From Porites lobata (lineage: Eukaryota > Cnidaria > Anthozoa > Scleractinia > Poritidae): DNA of 64,000 nt. Made by a program: the position numbers and the translations under genes. The notes beneath the pieces are model-generated. The model saw only the letters and a program-made list of their open reading frames with translations. It had not been told where the DNA came from and did not search any database. This document shows positions 23,119 to 35,800 of this stretch, in pieces. The stretch is taken from positions 3,805,001-3,869,000 of the forward strand of contig CALNXK010000023.1 of the NCBI GenBank assembly GCA_942486035.1, read 5' to 3'. Positions within the stretch are counted from its first letter, which is position 1. Every line of letters starts with the position of its first letter.

Positions 23119-23804
23119 ATGAGTAATACCTCAGTAACTGGCTTTGACAACTGGTCCTCAGTTACTGAACAGAACATATTTCTTGATGATGGTCTCAAAT
23201 TTGTGGTCGAAGTTGTTCAACCTCCTCCTGCCTCCACCCAACAAACCTCCTTCGAGGACTGCATTTCTGAGCAGAAGTTTGATACTTCTTCAAACGCGGA
23301 ACTCAGCAAACGCCTTTTGTACACATGTGCTTTACAGCATGGCTCCTTTTACAAGTTCTTCAGTTATCGACAACGTGCTTTAATCGGCCTATGGCAGTCA
23401 GCAAAAGCCAAGTTAACAAAGTTGTCGTTGAAAATTTCTCGACCTCCTGCCGCCTCGAAGTTGACAGCAACGGGAGATAGACAGAAAGGACAACTTGCGA
23501 ATGTTTCGTTTTCGTCCCACGTTAGTTTGCTTCTGTTACTTCCAATTCTACAGTCGCAAAGCCGGACAGATCCTTCTTTAGCTGGACAGTGTGCAGAACT
23601 CTTGTTGCAATGTCTGCAAGATTGTGCTCCGAACTCTCTGGCAGCTGAGCCTGTTACTTGCATCAGAGGTTTAGCAGATTTGCTCTGCAACTGGTTACAG
23701 CAAGGACGTCAAGCAGAAATTATCATTGGAAACCAAAACGTGGCTGGCTGCCAGTTGAAAAGAGAGACCTTAGTGGCAGCTCTCATTGCATTAGCCTGTG
23801 GAAG
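23119..23804 (+). CDS. HECTD4: HECTD4 exon 1 (residues 1-228)
   Basis: The frame starts MSNTSVTGFD and ends LIALACG at a GTACTA donor, phase 2. It is mostly predicted helical, with hydrophobic runs (HVSLLLLLPIL near residue 138) of the HEAT/armadillo-repeat kind; no membrane segment is implied. The next exon completes the AGG codon. The start is chosen because it is the first in-frame ATG and the upstream frame is closed. Confidence 0.85.
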
Positions 23805-26800
23805 GTACTAATTTGACAAACAATTAACGCGTGACAGCGGAAAGCCATGTTAAAACTATTAAATAGGATTGAGCTTAACTGCTCGAGTTTTTTATGGGCT
23901 AATTGATATCCCGGCTTTGTTACTCTATTTTTCTTATGAAACCAAAATGAATTTGGCATATATAATGTTCCCATTTTTATGGGGCAACTCTTCTGATAAA
24001 TTTGGACTGCCATTTCGTTCTTAATCATAACTATAACAAAATTGTCAAGTCTGATTGGCTATCAACTGCCCTGATTTCAGCCTTAATTGGACAGTTTAAT
24101 AGGACAGTACGCGTCATGCCTAAGTAATTGGACAGTACGCGCCATCTCGCGCGCGCTTTTTTTTCACTGCTAGCAAAACAAAATTTCGAATTTCTTGTGT
24201 TTTGATTTAAAAAAATAGTCTATTATATCACAGATTTTGTTAAAGTTATTATTAATTGGTAACAGAACTTCGTGTCGTCCAATTTGGTCTGTAATCATAC
24301 TGGTGATTAAACAAATCGTACTCCCGCTACGCGGTCGTCCGATTTTGTTAATCACTCATATGATTACAGACCGAATTGGACTCCACCCAGTCCTGTTACC
24401 ATTACTAATACCACAAAGCCAACTCAGGACTCCTACGATTATTACTGGGAAACTGTTTTTGTTTTCTTAGAAGTAACATATCATTACCAATGGCTGTTTT
24501 CACACTACAGATGCATTATGGGTCTCAGATGGATAAGGTGTTTGTTTGACACAGATTATATGACAGTAAATCTTTCTGAGGTGGATAATCTGCCTCCAGT
24601 GTGAAAATGGCCAATGATGAGCAACTGATTATACCCCATGCCCCATACATAAGTAATACCCAGTTGTAGATCAGGAGTCCTTAAATCTCTTCCCCTTTTA
24701 ATAGCACATAAAATCAACTCTCTCTAAGATGGAAACCTTTCGTAACTGAAAACCTAGAGTCTCTTTAAGGCAAGCACCTGCCAAGATGGATACTTGGCAC
24801 AGGTCCCAATAGCTTCTGTTGTAAAGAGAGTTGCCAGTACCCTTATTTTTTGGTGTTATTTGCACCCCTATCTCCCTGGGTTAGTTTTTCAGAAGGTATG
24901 TGTCAGTGGACATGTTGAATTTAGTTAACATTGATCACAAAGAAGAACAAGGAGAGTGAAGACAAATTTTCATGTTTTTTTTATGTGCAACAGTGTTACA
25001 TGTATGTTCCAAATTGTTAAAGTGGGATACACTGAAGAGCACACTCAGCATTGAGTTAAGCAGGTTTAAAAAACACTATTTAAATGTTTTTCTAACTGAT
25101 CTCAAAATGTGAAGCAAGCCCATGTCCCCTTCCATTTTGTGAGGCAGGTTGGATGAGAAGTCCATTAAGTTGAATGGTGTCAACTCCATTTCTTTGAATA
25201 TTAAGTTACATGATTCACTCAAACAGTGGATGTATTGGTCACTTTTCCATGCCTTCAGTGTTGCAATTTTTGACACATGAAGTTTAGAGCAATATTTTTG
25301 GTTAGCCTTTAAGACTTTTGTTTTTGTTCTTAGTAATGTAAGGTCTTTACTACTGCTTGATTTTCAGCTGTCTGTTGTGCCGGGTTATGTATAATATATA
25401 TAATAAATTATATTTTTGACAGGCTGTCTATTCAGTTGTTTGTTCAAGTTCTTGAGGTGCTACAGAGGCAAGTGACTGAGCTTGGCAAACTTCCTGTGGC
25501 TACTGTTTTGCGGAAGGCCCTAAGATATGAAAAGAATGGTTCACTGAATGATCTGGGCACTCTACAAACTTCTCGTTTTATCACCAACTGGCAGTTTGAA
25601 GTTCCTCTAACCACAGAATGTAGTGACTCTGCTAGCCGTGACCAGCTGACAAGTCTTGCTTGTGATGGAAAGTTCCTCTATGTCGTTAGTGGAACTACTA
25701 AAGGTTTGACTAAAATCGGTACTGGAAAACATGGAACATTAAGGTATGTTTCACAGCCTTCACAAGGCCTCATTGTTCATAAGATGAATTTATCAACCGT
25801 TAGATCTCAGTACCAGTGTGAGATTACACTGTAAATATGATGTTATAGTTAAGCAGGGATGTAGCTAAGGAAAAGCTAAGCAGGCTTTTTTATAAGTCAG
25901 GCTGGCTTTTTGACTTAAGGTATTACAACTGCTATACATGTAAAGTCAAAAAATGATCATGCTTATAAAATAACTTATTTGAAATGCACTCCTGACCTGA
26001 ACACGAATTCCAAAAATGAAGCATTTTCGTTTAATAGAAGCATAGAAAATGAAGGCCAAAGTTGGTATCTAATTGTGCTATTTTGGAAACATTAATAATC
26101 TCGGGGCTGAAATCCGACGCAATACTTTCCGTTGTTGACAGAAATGTTGCAATTTTCTTTGACATTGACACGTCGGATATCAATTTTCTGAAAGCTCAAG
26201 TCTCGCTTGACAGACTTGTGTAATTTTTATTTGGGGAAATTCTTTATTTATTTTAGAAATAAATTTTTGAAACGAACAGGTTTATAGCAGATCTAGTACC
26301 TTAACTGCACCTTCAAAATCACGTCTCGTGTTTACCACTGGCTCACATTGCTTTGGAAAACACAAGGTCTTTTTCAGCTAGTGAAATTAGCTAGCAGCTG
26401 ACTCTCAGGCTAGGACATCCCTGGTTAAGATCAAGTTCTGTCTCTCACCAAAACTCTCACTCCCTCCTGTAGCCCCTCCCTCCTGTAGACCAGCACCTTC
26501 AGTAAACCTTTTGTTAAATAATATTGTGGACAAAACTCAGTTTGACTTAGCTTGTTATGGTAAGTTTTGTGCCATCTTTAATGGAGAGCCATTTAAGTGA
26601 TGGAAAACAGTTGCCCAAGAAAAATCACTGTTTTTATGGTGGAATAAGAAAGAATTCCAATTTTATGCTGCTTCAAAGTCTTCTTGGTGGCTGTTGACTC
26701 CTACTACTCAATTTACCTTAACCCTTTAAGCCCCAGTATCTACATACAAATTCTCCAAACAGATCTCTATACATTTCCTTAAAGAATGAGTTAAGAGAAT

Positions 26801-29800
26801 TTGTTAAGAGGTCAAGGCATTTTTACTTAGGTGATCATTTTATTAATTCTCATAACTTATCTGTTGACAATGTATGGATATTCTTAGGAGAAAATTGATC
26901 TTGATCACTATTGGGACTTAAAGGGTTAATGTTGTTGATGAGGGCTTAAAATGTTCAGCACTTATTAACTCTTCAAAGAAATAACTTCAGCATTAATTCT
27001 AAATTTTTCTGTTATTTTAGGGGAGCTGTATACAAACATAACAGTGATCTCAAGGAGGGATGGCTTGCTATTGTGCAGTGGCAGCTGTTGTTTCGACCAA
27101 AAGAGTTTGACAAAGAACCTGAAAACTTGTGCTATGTATTGGACATGCTTTCTTTGCAGGTAGTGCCATATTTTCCTGGACTAAGTAGCCCGTGTAGCTG
27201 GCACCAGTTTTTAAATACAAAGGGAAAAATTTCAGGGAAGCATGCATGTGAGGGAAGAACAATCAGCACCTGCTATACATGTCATGGTCTGAGTTGTTCA
27301 AAGCAAGGCGAGCATGGTTCATGCATCTTTGTGGCTAAGGTTGTCCTTGGCCAAGTCCAGCTTAATTCCCATGTCCAGTTATCCCTTATTGTGGGTTAAC
27401 TGCTACATGTAATAAAAGAGGATATGAGTTGCCATGGTAACCAAACCTGACTTTGTATTGATCACCCCTCAAACAACTTGGCCCCATAAAACAGGTGAGG
27501 TGTGGTTAGTGAGTACTGTTTCTTGTATTCTTTCCTGATACAGCTTGTCATTTCTGTTAAAATAGGTCATAAAAACAATAAAGCTAAAAGATTCAAACAG
27601 TATGAAGGCTAATGAGGAGCAAACACCAGAGTGGAAAACTATGCAAATGTTAAGTGATGAGGTCCATTTGTACTGGCTTTGGACACTTAAAACATCAGCA
27701 GACCTAGCTGTTCAGCAGGAAGGTAGTGGATTTAGTCTAGATGGTAAAAAAGTTGATTTGTTCATTCAAGAATTCAAGCTGGAACCAAGCGACAATGGAC
27801 CTGATATACTGGCTTCCACTTGTGGTGACGCTGTTGTTTTGACAAGGAAGGAAGAGCCAATATCGTCTTTGCCATCTCCGTTACCAGTCAGACTCTCACC
27901 CACAACACCACCTGCTGCTCAGAAAGACTTGGATCGTAAGTTTGGATTAATAAATTTGAGATGTAATTTTTAGTGCAACGTTCATATACATCTCAGCTAG
28001 TGCGTGAAGCACACTATGTACAGCAGCTGTAATTGAAAGAATAAGATAAGGGTTAGATTTAGTTACTTTGTGTTTAACATGCATTGTAAAAGAGCAGAGA
28101 CATTAAGGGTTAGATTAGATCACGGTTGCTCCTTTGCAACTTATGGATTCAGCCAATCAACTCAAATTTGCCTGCAGCCATGTCTGGTAATAATTTACGC
28201 TCACAATATTCTGTTATTTTATCAAATGCAATCAGTGAGTTGCTGGTACACCATAAGCTGATTGATAATAAACTATTAAGATACTGTTGGTGGACTGTTG
28301 GTAAATTGCTGGTCAACATTCTTTTTTCGGAGCCGTTTTTCACTTTTACCCAGAATTTTGCTTAAATGGATGTCCGTGAAAGTCCTTGAATTTCAAAATC
28401 AAAATTTAAGGCCTTTAAAGCTCTTGAAAAACTGCAGTTGCTGCTGGAAAGTCCTTGAAATTTGTTACTCACTTCAACCAACACAGATTCTCAAGTGGCC
28501 AATTATTAATATGATATATGTGTTATAGGCAGAAAACACAACATAGTTAAAAGAGTAATAAAATCCATTTCTATTATAGGTCTTGATTTTACACTGCATG
28601 GAGTTCTCAAAGAATGGGAATTGTGACCTTGAAAGTCCTTGAAAAGTTGTTGATTTGAAATGCTCAGCACCATAAGCTGGGATTATATATTATTATTTGT
28701 GTGTTGGTACCATGCTAGTGTCATGGCCACATTTATACTGAAAGAGACTTTTTCATGTGCACCTTGTTTACTACTTTTACTCTGTTGTACATGTATATCA
28801 ATTTCAGAGATGGTCAGCTGTGGATTGTCATGGCGCACTCTCAAAGAGACAGCCATGTTCATCAGTGGTAACATTCTGGTAATGGTAGTTCCCCAGATAA
28901 CAATTGGACCAACGTCTCTGTTGCTCTCATTCAGAGGTCCAAAAGGTATGACCGTTCATCTGCTAGTTCTTTTATTAACCCTCTGAGTCCTGAAAGTGAC
29001 CAACAGAAATTTTCTCCTAACCATGTCAATAAATCATCAAGAGAAATGGTTATGAGAATTAAACAAATTATCACTAAAGTGAAAATTTTTTGATCTTTTG
29101 TCAAATAATTTATTTCTTTCAACTAATTCCTCAAAGTAACTATGGAGATAAGTCTGGAGAATAGGCCACCAAAGCAGGTTCTAGTTTATTCAGTCTGTAA
29201 TTTTTGCTTCCAATTGCAGGTCCAATGAATTACTGCTTTTCAACCATCGACGGCTCCTGCGTGAAACATGAAAGTGTGCTAAACTCACCTATGCCAAGGT
29301 CACAGGAAATGGTCACCCCAGGTCTTGGTAAGTAAATTTTAGTCCTTGATACCCAGCATCAAGTGCTAAAATTTACAGTATACAGTATGACTGTCCACGT
29401 ATATTTGTATAGTCTTGAAAATGAGGAACTGTAGGTTATTGTAATAAGATGCAGAAGTGTGATAATTATCCCATCACCAGTCTAATTCCAGAAGACTTCT
29501 TTTTTAAAAAATGATTGTTGTATTTTAAACTATATCTTACTAGGCATTTCTTAATCTAACTGAGCTACAAATGGCACTGAATCACCTCTCAAAATTCCTT
29601 CCCGTCTTACACAGCCAGCAATGAGGACAGTTTCTCAGTTGTGCTGTCTGCAGAGCTGGCTAGGGTCAATGGGGATTTTGTGATTTCAAAAGTCTCCAGT
29701 AACTGATTTAGATCCTAGTGAAGCCTGAAGATTTCTGTCGGCTAGGAAATCCAGTTAATTAAAATTTGGTGTTAAACTTTAAGGGAGAAATTTTGATTTT

Positions 29801-32800
29801 TTGTTGTTGTCTGGAGTACTCAACAATAATAAATTATTAAGAGTGATCATCAACAGAAGAGGCAGAAGTCAGTTCTTCACAGTTAATTAGTAACTAAAGA
29901 TGCTTTCTTTAATGGACGTAAAATATTTGTTTTGCAGGTGTGTGCCAGGACTGCATTAATGGAAGACTATGGAGTTATGATGGCAATCACGTTATCGGGG
30001 AATGGATAGGAGGTGGATTTCCATCATGCAATCAAGTATCACAGCAACTTAAAACTCCCCCAGAATCTGAAAGTGCAGGTTAGAAATCCACTTTTTTGTT
30101 GTTTTTGTGAAAATTTCACAGATATTTTTTGATATAAGATGCATGTATCAAAAAGAAGGGATAGTATAATTTCTTTTAATGTCCATGAGCCGATTAGTGC
30201 ATTGAACAAATGAGGCGCAGCCAAGCCTTTTGAGACCATCATCTCGATATAATGCTGTGTAAAGATAGAGTCCAGTTTTATCTGCACTCCTGTCAATACT
30301 TATAAAGCAGGGCTGCTTATCATTTACACACACCACTTGGGTGGATATCTTGGGCATAAACAAAAGTATTAAAACAATTTGGCATGGTGGAAGTACTACA
30401 AAGTATATCCAACTTAGCTGCTGAACAGGCTAACAAGACTAAAATAATGCATCACCTCAAATCACAGCCCACATTTTTCTGAACCTTCCCAAATGGAATG
30501 GCACGAATGAGCTGATTTTCCACCAGAATTTCCCGTGTTTTCATGTTAATGGTAAGTACCCCAAATAACTTTTGGGATTTTGATTTTCATGGTGAATTGT
30601 CATTTTGTTGTTGACAGTCCAAGATGTTCTTGACCCACTGGACACTATATCATCAATTGCGTACCACATAACATTCCTCTGTAGAAGGCTTGATGCCAAA
30701 TTACGAGTGGCCTCAACAGAAAATGATGACATTCATTTGCATGGCTCTCCTGATTCACATGGCATGAGCCGAATCTGCAGTGTTCTAAGCACAGCTATAA
30801 CTGAAGGGCAGAGACATGTGACAATAGCAATGCTTGCTGCTCTTCAAACTCTTGTAAAGCTAGTTAAGGCAGGCTGGGCTAAGGTAGAGGACAGCGCAGT
30901 TAAAGAGACTAAGAGTCTCCTTTGGAAGCTGATATACACACCACCTGATTCTGTTGGACCTGATGTGCAGCTGGAGGCTTGTAAAGTACTCAAGTCTGCT
31001 CTGGAAGTGTTTTATCCTAGTGTGACAGAGAGGAGTGCTTTGCTGATGCAGCTGTTTTCTGAGGAGACCTCAGCTCCTGGAATGGCACAACTTTTGGGCT
31101 TACTGCTAACATACTTAGCAGAGGACATATTAAACAGTGATCCAAGAGTGTCTCTTAAAGCAAGGTAGATATTATGTCCTAGACATTGTAAATTTATGAT
31201 TGTCAAATGTGGATCATGCAATTTAAACAGAAGTTTACTTGTATCATTTAAACTTCATGCAAATGTGGATGTATCAAAAATTATTGTATTATTGTATGTA
31301 TGAAATATACCAGCTAGGCTGTGCAACTGAGTAGCTATAGCTGTAGGTGTTAGACAAGAAGACCAGAAATCACCATGAAGAGTATTTAGGGTGACTGTAA
31401 TCTAAACTACTTTTAATTTGTACAAGTTTGTCTTAAGATGCCAGCAACATCTGACTTAACTTTGAATAGCATAGTGCATTTAAGTGTTGGTTCTAAGCTA
31501 CACGACAATAATTTCACCACTTTTGTTTGAAAAGATTCTCCCTGAGATAACAGCACCCTTGAATGAGTGCTGCTTGGAAAGAGAAGGTGAAGTCACCATC
31601 AAAGAAACAGCTCCTGTGAATAAGCTAGTCCTGCATTAGTTCAAAACACCTAACAACCTTAAGTGCCATAACCTTGAAATAAATATAGTTCAGGCCCAAG
31701 TTGTTCAAAAGGTGGGTAATACTATCCACTGGATTAATCTTTCTCCATTGGATAGTGGAATTTGTTTCCCAATTTAACATTTATTCACTGGATAGTGATT
31801 TAACAAGTGGATAATCCTATGCACTTTTGATCAATTGCGGCCAGGTCATCAAAGGCAGATAGCACCAGAAAATACTTGTGTATACCTGCATTACCTCAAC
31901 TCATTATTTTACTCCCTTTCAGACTGGCAGAAGATGTGGTGTTTGCAGCTCTCAAAGTGTGCATCAAAGAGTCTTGTAATATGTTCATTGAATGTGGTAC
32001 AATGAATGATGAGGCATTCCAAACCTTGGTGGCTAAGCATCCAGTAAGTCTACTGAAGCACTGAGTTGTATCAATAAAAAATATATGGTTGAGTCATCAT
32101 TATTTTCACTTAATGAAACTTTTGACTGAACCGAAAACAAAATATGACATTTGGTAGTTGGCAACAAATGCTCCCAAGGATTAGCACAATTAGTTAGTGC
32201 TTGGTCTTCTACAGGTGTGGGACTTCTTTCCTTTCTGTGTAGCTTGAAGCTTTAAATAGCTTTAAATACCATCCCGTAAAATGGAGCACTGCTGAAGAGA
32301 AAAGGGTCAAGTGAGTGCACCGTTAGCCTCATGTTTGTCAGTTAAAGTACTGTTATGAGTTACTGACGTGGAATAAGGAATTCTGCCTTTACCTTTTAAA
32401 TTAGGTGGGCTAATTGCTCAGAAAGGCCGGAAGTGTACTATGCTGATAAATGTATTATACTTATTGCAAAATACTCTTTTTCTTTGATTAGGACCTGTCC
32501 CCAGTCCTGCAGTATCTCACAGCTGTCTTTTTCACCTGCTGGAGGGAGCATTTCCTTTCTGATGATCAAGAATTGACTGTCATGGGTGATGATCAGGTAG
32601 GTTGGTTTTTACCACTGATCAATACAAATGGTTGGCTTGCTTTTCACTTCTCTTGCCAGTTTTTGCTCCATACTATCCAAAAGCAGCAATAGAAGTGTTT
32701 GTAACAGTATTCGTGGTTCTGTAAATCAATCCTAGGTAGTGTGAGGTACTAGTAATTTTATTAGAGACTAAACAGTAGAGGCCTAACTGCAAATGTTTAA

Positions 32801-35800
32801 GAATGGAATTAAACACATTTATCCAAAATCCACCACTTGAAGCTGCATAATCCATTTTCTGGTTAATTCGTACACAAGGAAATCTAAGTTTTCAATAATT
32901 TGTTTGAATTTGGAACAAGGATCACTGATTAGTTTAAAAAAAGACGTGTAGTTACACAAACTTCGATATTTGTTTATTGCCCGGACAAGAAAACGTTTTG
33001 CAGGTTTATTCCTAATAGAAAGGCTTTTGCAAAGTCATCTCTGAGCTGTGAGGTGTAAAAGTGATCATGTCTCAAGTGGTTCAAACATGCATATCATGGT
33101 TCCATATGGGCGGTTTTAGCTATTTCATCCCTAACAAATCATCAACACTTGATCATGAGATTTGGGGCGACTGGGAGCCAGCTTTTGGCGTTAAGATTTC
33201 TCAACACGTATTTGGTTGACCATTCGTATTCCTTCATCATTCCCAAGGGCAATCATTCACCAATTATTATATTGATGACAAATCATTGATGACACCGTTA
33301 GTTCCAGACATGTCACTGCTAGCAGATGGTGGTCTGTTTTTGTAAAGTTACTCGAGAGCCCGGTGTATACTCCCTGTTATGGCCTACATGTATACAGGGG
33401 GGCTCTGCCCGAAAGGGGTTCCGGTATTCAGGTATTACTTTAGGCTTCAGGTATATGGAAGGTTAGGGATTTCACTGGTGGAAGTATTTGAAAGGTTCCT
33501 TGTTAGCAGAGCCGAGAGGCGTTTTCTCCTTCTTGTCCCAAGTATTCAGTGGGAAAATACCAAATAATATCAGGGAAAAGAGGCCTCTAGTGCCAGCGGA
33601 GAGTATGAAAGGGTAGGGAAATCTGTCATTTCGGTCTGTAATATGACTTAAAAGGGCTATAGAAGGATTTTATGGCTGTGACTGTGAAAAAGTTGAGAAA
33701 ATTTTCTATTTTCGTGATTTCTTCATATTTAAAACAAAGTGCATTTACAGCAGTTAAAAGGGATTCAAAGTTCTAAACTAGGTGTGTGAAAAAGGTACCA
33801 TTTGTTAATGAAAGGTATACAAAAGGGATACGTTTTCTGTCAGAATGGTATATAAAAGGGTAAGGGGTCGAGAGATCAACTGTTCTGCTTTTATTGCTGA
33901 TAGGTCATTAGTGACGGTGTGAAGTATATTGAAAGTCAAAGGCTGTCATTAAAAATTTTAGAAGCTTGTCAACAGGTGAGTTTGCCATAGAACAAGGTTA
34001 ACATATACGCTTTGTTCCATGTTCTTTTCAGTAACTCCTCATAAATCGCATTTAATGTACTTGCCCAAATTGAGCTTCCACGTTTTGCTTTTTAAGCTCT
34101 GAGAAATTGTTTAAATAATTTTTGTTTCTCATGACTATTGCTTGTTGTTTTTTCGTCAGATTCTTGATGTTGTGCTTGAGGTTCTTTCTAAGCTTTCAGA
34201 GGAATATAAAGGAGATATTAAATCAAGAGTTGAAGGCATAGAGCATGTCATGAAAGCGTCACCCGTGGGGCAGACCTTACCCCTGCTGGCTTCTGTTCTG
34301 TCTTCTGACAAATTCCTTGGGCTGCCTGTTGCCAAGAGCTATCTGCCTGTTGTGACAAATGTAACAGTAACAGCAACAAGGGTGAGAAGCACTGAAAGCT
34401 CCTTTCTAGGAAACAAAATTCGATTGAATTTTGATTTACCGTATGAGTGGTGTCCTCATTGTAATTCCCCTTTTCCAAAATTGTAAGGGGAATGGGTTCA
34501 AGCTTTTGGCGCAATGATTTCTGGGATTATTTGGGTGGACAAGCGTTACTTATGATTGGTTAATCAACCGTTAATAGTTGCCTTGAATACCATCGACCGA
34601 TCATAACTAACGCTAACGCTTGTCCACACAAACGATCCCAGAATTAATTCCCCCTAACGCTTGTACCCATTCTCCTTTTAACTGGTTTTTAAGGTAAGTA
34701 TCAAAACTAACAAAAAAATCTCTGATCGCATTTTCTCAGCAAAGAAAAATTGAACATCCTTCAACATTAAAATAGATGGTAGCGCTTGCTCTATGAAAAA
34801 TGTGACTAAATTAACTAAAATGACATTGTTGGGGGTACTCTAATAAATTTTAGCGATAACTAGAACAGAACGTGTTTGTGTAGAAAGAGTCTACCAACAT
34901 TCTAACCAAGTCTTGTTTCTGTTTAGGTGGCCTACTTCGTATCAGAGTTAAAATCACTTGAAAAGGATGAAGTTACAGGGGTAACTTCTGCAGCTGTTCC
35001 CTCACCGTGGTTTAGCCCTCGTATGGTGGAAAGCCCTCATCCAGTCCGTGACGACTTTCAGTTTTGTAAAACAGTAGTCCTCCCTGGTGCATCCTGTTTG
35101 TACCTTAAGTTTGACCCTCGATGTGCGACTCAGTATGAGTACGATAAGGTGAGGCATGGTCCTGAAATTCCATTGTTAGGGAGTTTAAACAAAGGCATTT
35201 TGTGTGTAGATTGTTCACGGTCCCCCAATTTTTCTGTAATACCGTCGAGATCGAAGACTTTGCATTAAGGGCGGCCATTTTAGATAAGTGTCAAATCTAC
35301 TTACGGCGCCCGCCACCTCGGTACATTTGAAAATCGAGATGGCCGCCATTAACGGTAAGACGCGCTCTATCTCGACGATCTCACGGAAGAATTGGGGACT
35401 GTGAACATTCTATTTTATGTACGACACTCGTCAACTGGGAGTGAGGTTTTTTCCTTTTCAATATGCCTTGACGCTGCCAAATTTGTGTTGGTAAGGGTAT
35501 CTTTTTCTTGTAGAGACGATTTGCTCTGGAAGTTTGGACAAAACAACCGCATAATAATGCAAAAAGTCCACATCCAGTTGACATGCTTGCTCGAAAACGT
35601 CTTTGCTTAAGCTTACTAATTTGGGTAATCTGTACCATTTTGATAAACCTGTTAAACCACGCTACGCTATCCTGGTGATTCTACAAACCAGTTCATCCAG
35701 ATTACCCTGTTAGTCCTGCTAAACCAAAGCCTCCTTCGCAAGTGTATTGTATAAGGCTTCTTCACGTGTTCCTCTCGCTCGAACGTTCGTGGGATTCCAA

